Below are positions 1 through 6,172 of a stretch of 6,199 nt of DNA, one piece after another (within the stretch, counting starts at the first letter, position 1; each line of letters starts with the position of its first letter). Origin of the DNA: Victivallales bacterium (GTDB lineage Bacteria > Verrucomicrobiota > Lentisphaeria > Victivallales > JAUVCU01); contig JAOZMT010000009.1 in assembly GCA_029934175.1 (NCBI GenBank), forward strand, positions 1 to 6,199. The letters are read 5' to 3'. Made by a program: the position numbers and the translations under genes. A model generated the notes under the pieces. It was given only the letters and a program-made list of their open reading frames with translations, was not told where the DNA came from and ran no database searches.

Positions 1-736
1 CAAATACTCCATCTTCAAAAATTTGTCCTGTTTCTTTTGTATGTTCTAAATATAATGTTTCAATTTCTTTTCTTGAAAAATTACCAAGAGTTAAAGATTC
101 AGATTTAATATTAAAACAACTTCCACCAGTGATTATTTCGCCATCAGACTTATGAATTTCATAATCTTTTATGTCAACCAAACCACATAAAATAACACTA
201 ATAGGGAAATTTCCATTCTCTCTACTTTTATAACCAGCTCTTAACTGTCTTAAAACAGAAACCAAAGTGTCTCCGATTAAAGAATCTATTTCATCTATAA
301 ATAAAATGAACTTTTTGTTATATTTTTGAGATATATAAGTTAAAGAAGATTTCAAAGCAGTTTGCCCGCCAACTTTAGTATAAACATTTAACAGTTCGTT
401 CTTTATATCTTTATCATTCAAAGTTAATTCTATCTCACTTCCAATTTCTGACACAATTGTTTTTATACCTGATTCAACATCATGTCTTGCGACTTGTGCA
501 GGTTCAACATTTACATAAATCGCCAAATAATCTTCATCTTCATTAATATAATCCTGCAAAGCTAACATTGTTGAAGTCTTTCCACTTTGTCGTGGAGCAT
601 GCAATAAAAAATATTTTTCTTGCATAATTAACATTTCAATTTCTTCTAAATCCCATCGTGTCAACGGCGATATTTGATAATGTAATCGTTCCACCATCGG
701 TCCAGCCGTATTAAAAAACTTTCCTACTTTTTTCAT
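1..736 (-). CDS. P-loop ATPase of the FNTAGP / APRQxGKT type, C-terminus cut off by window edge
   Basis: Partial gene: 245 codons are readable before the window ends, with no internal stop. The N-terminus carries FFNTAGP (residues 7-13), then a Walker A loop APRQSGKT (47-54), a Walker B strand FILFIDEID (143-151) and a strand VILCGL (181-186) where a sensor-1 segment would lie. LRQLRAGY (162-169) just after Walker B is also typical, as I recall, of a widespread family of stand-alone bacterial ATPases of about 450-550 residues, usually annotated only as 'ATP-binding protein' or AAA family ATPase. Cellular role and partner are not established; ATP binding and hydrolysis are inferred from the motifs. 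The ATG at 736-734 is supported by an AAGGA site (747-743) six bases upstream and by FNTAGP beginning so near it. The gene is separated from the flotillin gene by a hairpin and a candidate promoter, so it is probably its own transcription unit. Family assignment is confident; function is not. Confidence 0.88.
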   Translation of the reverse strand, partial: MKKVGKFFNTAGPMVERLHYQISPLTRWDLEEIEMLIMQEKYFLLHAPRQSGKTSTMLALQDYINEDEDYLAIYVNVEPAQVARHDVESGIKTIVSEIGSEIELTLNDKDIKNELLNVYTKVGGQTALKSSLTYISQKYNKKFILFIDEIDSLIGDTLVSVLRQLRAGYKSRENGNFPISVILCGLVDIKDYEIHKSDGEIITGGSCFNIKSESLTLGNFSRKEIETLYLEHTKETGQIFEDGVF

Positions 737-768
737 TATTGTTCCTTTTTTTAGTTTATTAAAAATGC

Positions 769-813
769 ATTATACTTGTTATTTATTATTAAAAAACATA
801 AGAGTATAGTCAA
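769..813 (-). promoter_or_regulatory. Candidate sigma70-type promoter(s) for the ATPase gene
   Basis: Two overlapping possibilities are visible on the minus strand. TTGACT (813-808) is followed after 17 bases by AATAAT (790-785), a close match to -35/-10 spacing and sequence. Further downstream a perfect TATAAT (774-769) lies about 33 bases before the ATG, with only a T-rich -35 region (796-791). Either would place the start of transcription in the gap after the flotillin terminator. In DNA this AT-rich a TATAAT-like hexamer is not rare, so TTGACT with correct spacing is the stronger evidence. Confidence 0.5.
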
Positions 814-836
814 ATAGGGTTCTTTAATTAACAAAT

Positions 837-869
837 ATTGCGACTTATGCAATTTGCATAAGTCGCAAT
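837..869 (-). terminator. Perfect palindrome after the flotillin gene, probable intrinsic terminator
   Basis: A 16-base arm ATTGCGACTTATGCAA (837-852) is repeated exactly as its reverse complement at 854-869, with one base between. As RNA this gives a 14-bp perfect stem with a 5-base loop, beginning five bases after the flotillin stop codon. The bases after the stem on the minus strand (ATTTGTTAATT) are only moderately U-rich, so termination may be incomplete. The position between two same-strand genes, right after a stop codon, supports a terminator. A protein-binding operator is the alternative reading of such a perfect palindrome. Confidence 0.72.
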
Positions 870-874
870 TATTA

Positions 875-2992
875 TTATATATTACTTGTCATCCATAAAG
901 TCATAAGATCTTTCATTTCCATACCTTCTGCTTTTGGTTGGAATGATTTTGCTTTATCACTTATTAAAGGATTATTGCTTAAAGCAAGTTTTGCTAATAA
1001 AGCTGCTACTGAAAGATCTTTTAAATTCCCTAAATTAATTCCTTCTGATGAAAGAGCATCGCTAAATTGTTTTAAAACTCCAACTTGACCTGTTTCTTCA
1101 TCTCCTAATAAAAATGTATTTGCTACATCACTATTATTGACAAACCCATCAACAGATTTACCTAAACTAATAGATTTGAAAAATGTTTTAAGAAATTCGC
1201 CATCTCCACCAACAATATCAATCTTAGCCGTTTTCATAGCTTCGCCCAATACTTCTGCTTGTGCTTCTGCTATTAACCTATTAACATCAATACCTGCAAG
1301 TTCAACTTTTTCTTGTTTAGCAAGTTTTAATTTAAACTCTTCATGTTCTTTACCAACACCATCAAGTTTTTTCATAGCATCCGCTTTTTTAGTAATCCCT
1401 TCCGCTTCAGCTGCATAGTTCGCAGCCATAGCATTTGCCTCTGCCGAACCTTGAATTTTTGTTGCTTCAGCTTTAACTTTTGCACGAGCATCAGTTGCTT
1501 TAGCATCAGCTAAACCATCTTGCTCAGTTCCAAAAGCATTTGCTTTATGTGCTTCAATATCAGCAGTAGCATTTGCTTTTCCTTCAAGTTCAATAGCGTG
1601 AGCTTCTGCTTCTCTAACTTTTACACTTGCTAAACCAGATGCAGACTCTTCAGCAATAATTCCTTCTGCCATCAATTTTTTAGCATCAGCAGATTTTTCC
1701 GCTTCTATTTTTGCACCTTCTGCATTAGTAACTGTCTCTTCATAGATGCTTTTTGCAGCTTCTTCTTTTGCTTGTGCTGCTTTTGTTTCTTTAATTTTAA
1801 GTTTTTCAGCTTCTCTTTCAGCTTCAATAACTTCAACTTTTCTTAGTCGTTCTGCCCCTGCAAACTCTACTGTATCTTTGATTTTTTCTTGTTCGGTTGC
1901 AACAGTTTTTTCAACCATTACTCGTTCACGAATAACATCTTGAATCTTCTTCTTTTCAACCTCAAGAGCTTTATCTTTTTCAATATCTTTAATTGCAACC
2001 AATCGTTCTCTTTCAACAGCCTCTAATTCAGTATCTCTTTGAACTCTTTCTGTTTCAACAGCAATAGTTCTTTCTTTTGCTTTCTTTGCAACTTCTATTT
2101 GACGATCTTTATTTTCATTGGCGATTGCAAGTTCTTCATCAGTTTTAATTTGTGCAGATTCTGATTTAAATTGCTCTTCAGCTTCAACTTTTTCAGCTTC
2201 AGCTTTTTCTCTAGCTTGAATTGTTGCAATTTCTCTTTCTTGTTTTGCTACAGCATCAGCTTCTTGTCTTTCTAATTCAAGAATTTTTTCACGAGTCTCA
2301 ACATCTTGTCGTTTAATAACCCTTTCTTTATCTCGTTTAAGCTCATTTGTAAACTTTGCTTGCTCAGCAGTTTTATCAACAATTTTTCTGATACCTTGAG
2401 CATCCATAATATTATCTGGATCAAGAGAATTTAAAGGTGTTTGTTCTAAATAATCAATAGCCACATCCTCTAATTTATAACCATTTAAATCTTCGCCAAT
2501 TGTTTCAATAATGCGTTTTTTAAATAATTCTCTTTCTGTAAATAAGTTAGAAAAGTCCATTTGCTTACCAACAGTTTTAAGACCTTCTGAAAATTTAGCT
2601 TGAAAAAGTTCTTCAAGAGTTTCTTTAGTGCAAGCTCTTAAACAACCTACAGACTGAGCAACTTTCAATACATCTTCTTGAGTTTTATTTACTCGAACAT
2701 AAAATGTTACACGAATATCAGCCCTGATGTTATCTTCACAAATAAGTCCCCATTTTCCAGTTCTTTCAATTTCCATTGCTTTAACAGAAATATCCATAAT
2801 TTCGCCTTTATTTATAATTGGAATAACAACTCCACCTGTAAATGTAACTTTTAAATTGTCTCCCATTTTATTGATAATTAAAGCTTTCCCTTGCTCTACT
2901 TTTCTGTAAAACTTGACAATCATAATCAAAAGTCCTATTGCAAAAATAAATGCAGCAAACCCAACAACAACAAATAATAATATATCCCCCAT
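875..2992 (-). CDS. Long SPFH/flotillin-like membrane protein (YqiK type)
   Basis: A 705-residue protein of the flotillin/SPFH superfamily. One hydrophobic helix (residues about 4-26) anchors it at the membrane, followed by basic KFYRK. An SPFH/PHB domain follows (about 30-190), with segments such as RADIRVTFYVRV (90-101) and LEELFQAKFSEGLKTVGKQ (126-144). From about 200 to 590 comes a very long Ala/Glu/Lys/Arg-rich coiled coil that turns alanine-rich after about 400. It closes with AEVLGEAMKTAKIDIVGG (579-596), a typical flotillin C-terminal motif, and a further folded tail (600-705). Known flotillins form large ring- or cage-like oligomers that organise membrane domains; E. coli YqiK is the nearest named relative I recognise. 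The start is set by AAGGAG (3005-3000) seven bases upstream and by the membrane helix directly after the Met. The gene follows the NfeD-like gene by 15 bases, the usual pairing for this family. The exact physiological role cannot be read from sequence. Confidence 0.93.
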   Translation of the reverse strand: MGDILLFVVVGFAAFIFAIGLLIMIVKFYRKVEQGKALIINKMGDNLKVTFTGGVVIPIINKGEIMDISVKAMEIERTGKWGLICEDNIRADIRVTFYVRVNKTQEDVLKVAQSVGCLRACTKETLEELFQAKFSEGLKTVGKQMDFSNLFTERELFKKRIIETIGEDLNGYKLEDVAIDYLEQTPLNSLDPDNIMDAQGIRKIVDKTAEQAKFTNELKRDKERVIKRQDVETREKILELERQEADAVAKQEREIATIQAREKAEAEKVEAEEQFKSESAQIKTDEELAIANENKDRQIEVAKKAKERTIAVETERVQRDTELEAVERERLVAIKDIEKDKALEVEKKKIQDVIRERVMVEKTVATEQEKIKDTVEFAGAERLRKVEVIEAEREAEKLKIKETKAAQAKEEAAKSIYEETVTNAEGAKIEAEKSADAKKLMAEGIIAEESASGLASVKVREAEAHAIELEGKANATADIEAHKANAFGTEQDGLADAKATDARAKVKAEATKIQGSAEANAMAANYAAEAEGITKKADAMKKLDGVGKEHEEFKLKLAKQEKVELAGIDVNRLIAEAQAEVLGEAMKTAKIDIVGGDGEFLKTFFKSISLGKSVDGFVNNSDVANTFLLGDEETGQVGVLKQFSDALSSEGINLGNLKDLSVAALLAKLALSNNPLISDKAKSFQPKAEGMEMKDLMTLWMTSNI

Positions 2993-3007
2993 AATCCTTC
3001 TCCTTTT

Positions 3008-3652
3008 TTAGTTTTTTTTAATACTTGACACTTTATAGAAATCTTTTTCATTATCATACTCCACGATGATAGCTTCGTCTCCTTTTTTTAATATTTTTTT
3101 ATTTTTTGAATGTTCTTTAACCGATATTAGCAAGAAAGAATCTTTAACTTGCAATTCTGCTTGTCCAAAAGACTTTGTTACTTCTGAACTCTTTATTTTA
3201 CAAACCTGCCCTATCAGATGATGATGCCCACGCACCTGCGTTGTCTCAAACTTATTTTTTAATGGTTTCATAAGCAGACCAGTAATGATAGATGATAATG
3301 GTAAAATTATTATAAATGCAATAATATTTGCGATTAGTGCAGGCAAAGCAGGAAAAATGGTGTTAGGAAATAAGTCATTTAACAAATATGCTATCGTCCA
3401 CATTACAATAGCCAAAACAGATATTATTATACTAATAGGAATAACTCCAATTCCTAAAAAAGAAAATAAAAGATGGAAAACACATTCAGGATTAGCTTCT
3501 ATGTCATCAACATCTACTCCCTCTACTCCATCAAAAATTTCTATATCAAGAAAACCCAAGATGACAGTAAACCAAAAGAATAGAATTACAATCAAAAAGA
3601 TTGTATACGGTATTAAATTATAAGCGAAAATCAGTTCTAAGTAAGAGTTCAT
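3008..3652 (-). CDS. NfeD-like membrane protein with C-terminal OB fold (YqiJ type)
   Basis: A 214-residue membrane protein. Hydrophobic helices lie at about 10-34, 66-91 and 104-127. After a short basic link (KPLKNKF, 129-135) comes a soluble beta-rich domain (about 145-212) with LIGQVCKI, FGQAELQVKDSFLLISV and ILKKGDEAIIVEY, the pattern of an NfeD-type OB fold. Size, helix number and domain order match E. coli YqiJ (about 209 residues). NfeD-family proteins are typically encoded beside SPFH/flotillin genes and are thought to act with them at the membrane; the flotillin gene here begins 15 bases after this stop. The ATG at 3652 has AAGGA (3663-3659) six bases upstream. An acidic loop (DGVEGVDVDDIEANPE, 41-56) separates helices 1 and 2. 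The three consecutive histidines (143-145) ahead of the OB fold have no assigned meaning. Assignment rests on architecture and neighbour, since sequence conservation in this family is low. Confidence 0.85.
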   Translation of the reverse strand: MNSYLELIFAYNLIPYTIFLIVILFFWFTVILGFLDIEIFDGVEGVDVDDIEANPECVFHLLFSFLGIGVIPISIIISVLAIVMWTIAYLLNDLFPNTIFPALPALIANIIAFIIILPLSSIITGLLMKPLKNKFETTQVRGHHHLIGQVCKIKSSEVTKSFGQAELQVKDSFLLISVKEHSKNKKILKKGDEAIIVEYDNEKDFYKVSSIKKN

Positions 3653-3663
3653 GTTATTCCTTT

Positions 3664-3671
3664 ATTTATTG
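3664..3671. repeat. Target-site duplication ATTTATTG, left copy
   Basis: ATTTATTG abuts the left end of the 144-bp inverted-repeat element. The identical octamer abuts the right end (3816-3823). The match stops at exactly eight bases on both sides, as expected for the staggered-cut repair that follows transposition. Confidence 0.85.
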
Positions 3672-3689
3672 GTATATATTCAGTGAACC
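3672..3689 (+). repeat. Left terminal inverted repeat of the MITE-like element
   Basis: GTATATATTCAGTGAACC is the 18-base left end. It pairs with the right end at all positions but one (G at 3685 where the right arm would need A). Confidence 0.88.
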
Positions 3690-3712
3690 ACATTAAATTA
3701 TAGTGACCCACA
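3682..3712 (+). repeat. Subterminal direct repeat pair inside the MITE-like element
   Basis: AGTGAACCACA (3682-3692) and AGTGACCCACA (3702-3712) match at 10 of 11 positions and begin exactly 20 bases apart, close to two helical turns. The first copy overlaps the left terminal repeat; the right end has no clear second copy. This could be a tandem transposase-binding site or a local duplication that lengthened the left arm. Confidence 0.55.
3697..3702 (-). promoter_or_regulatory. Possible -10 hexamer inside the element, facing the NfeD-like gene
   Basis: On the minus strand a perfect TATAAT (3702-3697) lies about 45 bases before the NfeD-like ATG. The best -35 candidate is TTTGTT (3723-3718), a poor match at a short 15-base spacing. 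The inserted element may therefore supply or modify the promoter of the NfeD-like/flotillin pair, but in such AT-rich DNA a lone hexamer is weak evidence. Confidence 0.3.
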
Positions 3713-3797
3713 GAGGAAACAAAGTTAAACACTAAGTTTCACAAAGAAAACCTTTGTGTTTTTTGCGAAAAACTTCGTCTACTTTGTGGTAAAATGG

Positions 3798-3815
3798 GGT
3801 TTACTGAATATATAC
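3798..3815 (-). repeat. Right terminal inverted repeat of the MITE-like element
   Basis: Read on the minus strand this end is GTATATATTCAGTAAACC, matching the left end at 17 of 18 positions and ending directly at the second ATTTATTG. Confidence 0.88.
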
Positions 3816-3823
3816 ATTTATTG
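3816..3823. repeat. Target-site duplication ATTTATTG, right copy
   Basis: Second copy of the octamer, immediately outside the right terminal repeat and 19 bases before the aroC stop codon. It pairs with 3664-3671. Confidence 0.85.
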
Positions 3824-3841
3824 TTTAAATTTCACATCTCC

Positions 3842-4897
3842 CTATTCATGAAGAGCAGCTTGCTTCTTTATACAGTCAATAAGGACAATCGCAGCCATAG
3901 CTTCAACTACTGGAATTGCTCGTGGAAATATACTCGGATCATGGCGACCTTCTGTGATACAAATAACTTCTTCTCCATCTTTATTAATTGTTTTTTGTGG
4001 TAAAGCAATTGAAGATGTTGGTTTGAATACTGTTCTGAAAACAATATCTGCTCCTGTTGAAATTCCACCTAAAATACCACCAGCATTATTAGACAAAAAA
4101 CCATTTTTATCCATTTCATCATTATTTTCTTTACCAGTCATTTTAGCAACTTCAAAACCTTTTCCAAATTCTATACCTTTAGTTGCTCCAATAGATATTA
4201 TAGCTTTTGCGAGATATGCATCAAGCTTATCAAAAACAGGATCACCTAAACCAGCAGGAGCTCCTGATATAACACATTCTACAATTCCACCAATAGAATT
4301 TTTATTATCTCGTGCTTCAATTATTTTATTAATAATTTTTTTTGCGGTTTGTGCATCACCAGATCTGACAATATTTTTTTCAATTTCATCAAAATCTATA
4401 TCTTTACACTCAATCCCTGCAGCTTCTTTTGTATATGCAGTTATTTTAATACCTTTTTCTAATAATAATTTTTTAGCAATTGCACCAGCGGCAACACGAC
4501 CTATTGTTTCTCTACCAGATGCTCTTCCACTACCACAATAATCACGAATACCAAATTTTTTATCAAACGACCAATCAGCATGTCCAGGTCTATATAAATC
4601 TTTTATATCATCATAAGCAGAAGATTGAGCATCTTTATTATGCACAAGTAGCATAATAGGTGTTCCTGTAGCTTTTCCATTGAAAACACCAGATTGGATT
4701 TCAACTATATCGTTTTCTGAACGAGGAGTTGTTACTTCAGATTGCCCTGGTTTTCTTCTATCAAGTTCAGTTTGTATTTCAGACAATATAATATCTGTTC
4801 CTGGTGTAACTCCATCAACAATAACCCCCACAGCTCCACCATGTGATTCTCCATAAGTTGTAATTTTAAATAAGTCTCCAAAAGTGCTACCTGGCAT
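3842..4897 (-). CDS. aroC: Chorismate synthase
   Basis: Converts 5-enolpyruvylshikimate-3-phosphate to chorismate (EC 4.2.3.5) using reduced FMN; this is the last step of the shared aromatic pathway and is cytoplasmic. All family signatures are present, numbered from the chosen start: GESHGG (17-22), YRPGHADWSFDKKFG (102-116), GSGRASGRETIGR (122-134), NNAGGILGGISTGADI (270-285) and RHDPSIFPRAIPVVEAMAA (318-336). The two conserved active-site histidines are H19 and H106. At 351 residues it is the usual length. The frame opens with two consecutive ATGs (4900 and 4897). I choose the second because the family consensus is MxGxTFG and its spacing from GAGGAG is better. It overlaps the end of the kinase gene by 11 bases, which implies translational coupling. 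No key residue is missing, so it should be functional. Confidence 0.97.
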   Translation of the reverse strand: MPGSTFGDLFKITTYGESHGGAVGVIVDGVTPGTDIILSEIQTELDRRKPGQSEVTTPRSENDIVEIQSGVFNGKATGTPIMLLVHNKDAQSSAYDDIKDLYRPGHADWSFDKKFGIRDYCGSGRASGRETIGRVAAGAIAKKLLLEKGIKITAYTKEAAGIECKDIDFDEIEKNIVRSGDAQTAKKIINKIIEARDNKNSIGGIVECVISGAPAGLGDPVFDKLDAYLAKAIISIGATKGIEFGKGFEVAKMTGKENNDEMDKNGFLSNNAGGILGGISTGADIVFRTVFKPTSSIALPQKTINKDGEEVICITEGRHDPSIFPRAIPVVEAMAAIVLIDCIKKQAALHE

Positions 4898-5435
4898 CAT
4901 TATACTCCTCTATTTTATTTATTATCATCTCCAAGACCTCTCTTCGAGAAGCATTGTCAACCTTTACAACAATATCTGCAAGCTCAAAATAGTGCTTTTT
5001 TCGTTCTTGATACAAATCGTAAAATGATTTTTCAGGATTTTCAGGATCTAAGAAAGGAGGAATTCCTTTTTTAGAAACCCTCTCATACAATGCTTTAATA
5101 GGAACTTCTATAAAAACAACAAGACCTGTTCTTTTGATATGTTTTTTTATTTTATCATTTAGCGGTAATCTACCACCTAACGCAATAATTGAATCCGCAT
5201 TATGTGAAAGATAAGATGATAATTTTGAAAAAATTTCTTCTTCTTTCAAAGTAAAGTTATCTTCACCATAATCTTTAAAAATCTCACGAATATCACTTTT
5301 ATTTCCAGTATTTTTTTCATAATCTAATATTATTAAATCATCAGTATCAAAAAAATTGATATTATAATATTTTGCTAATCCAAATCCGTGAGTGCTTTTT
5401 CCACAATGTTTCATCCCCGTTAAAATTATATTCAT
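4887..5435 (-). CDS. aroK: Shikimate-kinase-family protein, divergent substrate site
   Basis: A 182-residue P-loop kinase of the shikimate kinase family (ATP-dependent 3-phosphorylation of shikimate, EC 2.7.1.71). Walker A is GMKHCGKST (7-15), the Mg/substrate pair is FDTDD (29-33, with D30 and D32), and GNKSDIREIFKDYGEDNF (44-61) follows the family's G.S..EIF...GE..F pattern. Several residues used for shikimate are changed. The arginine normally after GE..F is T62 (FTLKEEE instead of FR..E). The GGG motif reads LGGRLP (86-91), with R89 in place of the third glycine. The lid RPLL motif reads PPFL (126-129). The later arginine is kept in ERKKHYFELAD (144-154). Position between kdsB and directly before aroC strongly supports a role in chorismate synthesis, perhaps with rearranged substrate contacts; a different small-molecule substrate is possible. 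Its ATG overlaps the kdsB stop (ATGA), with AAGGA (5450-5446) ten bases upstream. The symbol reflects family and context and is less certain than the fold. Confidence 0.8.
   Translation of the reverse strand: MNIILTGMKHCGKSTHGFGLAKYYNINFFDTDDLIILDYEKNTGNKSDIREIFKDYGEDNFTLKEEEIFSKLSSYLSHNADSIIALGGRLPLNDKIKKHIKRTGLVVFIEVPIKALYERVSKKGIPPFLDPENPEKSFYDLYQERKKHYFELADIVVKVDNASRREVLEMIINKIEEYNDAR
4905..4910 (-). promoter_or_regulatory. Strong ribosome binding site that decides the aroC start
   Basis: GAGGAG on the minus strand lies 4 bases before the first ATG (4900) and 7 before the second (4897). Seven is nearer the optimum and agrees with the MxGxTFG consensus. The site lies inside the coding end of the upstream kinase gene, consistent with coupled translation. 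Confidence 0.7.
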
Positions 5436-6172
5436 TTCAATTTATTCCTTGTTATTGTTTTTTCTGCTAAAATTAAATCTTCAGGAGTATCAATTCCTAT
5501 ACTTTCTAAATTTGATATTACTACAAATATTTTCACTCCATTTTCAAGAGCACGCAATTGCTCTAATTTTTCACACTTTTCAAACCTGCTTTCTTCTAGG
5601 TTAACAATTTTTTCCAAAATATCTCTCCTATAAGAATAAACCCCCCAGTGTTTGAAAATAGTTGTATCTTCCCCACCAACTCGTAAAAAAGGTATTATTG
5701 AGCGACTAAAATAAATTGCAAAATTATTAACATCAAAAATCACTTTCACAAGATTTGAGTCTTCTGCTTTTTTATCTCGTTTAATAGGAACAGCAACGGT
5801 TCCCATCTCTATATCTTTATTATTTTTCATTTTTTCTACAAGTTCCTCGATAACTTCTGTAGGGATAAGCGGTTCATCTCCTTGAACATTAACTATAATA
5901 TCACAATCTATATTTTCAATAGCCTCTGCAATTCTATCTGTTCCAGAAGGATGATTTGGCTTAGTCATCACAAATTTGCCTCCGAAGTCTTGGACTACTT
6001 TTGCAACTTTTTCATCATCTACAGCAATAATAACATCATCTACATTCTTAGCGGCTTTAGCTTTTTCATAAACCCATTGAACAATTGGTTTGCCTTGCAA
6101 ATCTGCTATAACTTTCCCAGGAAATCGCATACTTGCGAATCGTGCAGGAATAACAACTATTGTTTTACTCAT
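5432..6172 (-). CDS. kdsB: 3-deoxy-manno-octulosonate cytidylyltransferase (CMP-Kdo synthetase)
   Basis: Activates Kdo with CTP to CMP-Kdo (EC 2.7.7.38) for the inner core of lipopolysaccharide; cytoplasmic. The 246 residues are the usual length and every motif is in order: PARFASMRFPGK (9-20, nucleotide-binding loop), HPSGTDRIAEA (74-84), NVQGDEPLI (95-103, with the metal-binding D99), YFSRSIIP (154-161), KHWGVYSYRRDIL (174-186), EQLRALENG (204-212) and GIDTPEDL (226-233, with D228). The start at 6172 has GGAG (6182-6179) six bases upstream. It is the first complete gene of the packed kdsB-kinase-aroC block and ends with a TGA that overlaps the next ATG. A TAA at 6197-6195 upstream could be the end of a preceding gene, but too little sequence remains to say. 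The gene is strong evidence for a Gram-negative envelope with Kdo. Confidence 0.97.
   Translation of the reverse strand: MSKTIVVIPARFASMRFPGKVIADLQGKPIVQWVYEKAKAAKNVDDVIIAVDDEKVAKVVQDFGGKFVMTKPNHPSGTDRIAEAIENIDCDIIVNVQGDEPLIPTEVIEELVEKMKNNKDIEMGTVAVPIKRDKKAEDSNLVKVIFDVNNFAIYFSRSIIPFLRVGGEDTTIFKHWGVYSYRRDILEKIVNLEESRFEKCEKLEQLRALENGVKIFVVISNLESIGIDTPEDLILAEKTITRNKLK

Larger units (their letters stand above)
3672..3815. mobile_element. 144-bp MITE-like non-autonomous transposable element
   Basis: The ends are GTATATATTCAGTGAACC (3672-3689) and its reverse complement at 3798-3815, matching at 17 of 18 positions. The element is flanked directly by 8-bp duplications of ATTTATTG. It has no coding capacity, so any movement would depend on a transposase supplied elsewhere. 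The inverted symmetry continues inward: CCACAGAG (3708-3715) faces CTTTGTGG (3782-3789), and a central hairpin pairs CACAAAG (3740-3746) with CTTTGTG (3752-3758) around a 5-base loop, so most of the element could fold into one long imperfect hairpin. It sits between aroC and the NfeD-like gene and interrupts no gene. An 8-bp duplication occurs in several IS families (for example IS1595, ISL3, IS66, IS256), and I cannot assign one from the ends alone. Confidence 0.85.

Noticed and set aside
824..831. TTAATTAA palindrome
   Set aside because: An 8-bp AT-only palindrome is expected by chance in DNA of this composition.
1381..1700. Apparent short repeats in the flotillin gene, considered as a tandem DNA repeat
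   Set aside because: The similarity comes from recurring Ala/Glu/Lys codons in a coiled coil; I found no exact periodic DNA unit.
1137..1943. Two plus-strand open frames with Ser/Ala-rich products
   Set aside because: Both are antisense to the flotillin coiled coil, where repeated Ala/Glu/Lys codons keep the opposite strand free of stops.
3285..3623. 112-codon open frame on the plus strand
   Set aside because: It is antisense to the NfeD-like gene. The low-complexity Ile/Lys/Thr product reflects the reverse of membrane-helix codons, and there is no convincing ribosome site.
3763..3782. Small hairpin of A and T runs around GCG inside the element, considered as an aroC terminator
   Set aside because: The stem is nearly all A-T with no useful U-tract after it, and it lies within the larger inverted-repeat structure of the element.
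3794..4003. 69-codon plus-strand frame starting in the MITE-like element
   Set aside because: It runs across the element end and into the antisense of aroC; nothing suggests it is translated.
3954..4541. 195-codon open frame on the plus strand
   Set aside because: It lies entirely antisense to aroC, whose motifs are all present. Its Ser/Ile/Pro-rich product matches nothing and is a shadow of a real gene.
5392..5604. 70-codon plus-strand frame rich in Leu and Phe
   Set aside because: It is antisense to the kinase/kdsB junction and would require ignoring two well-supported genes.
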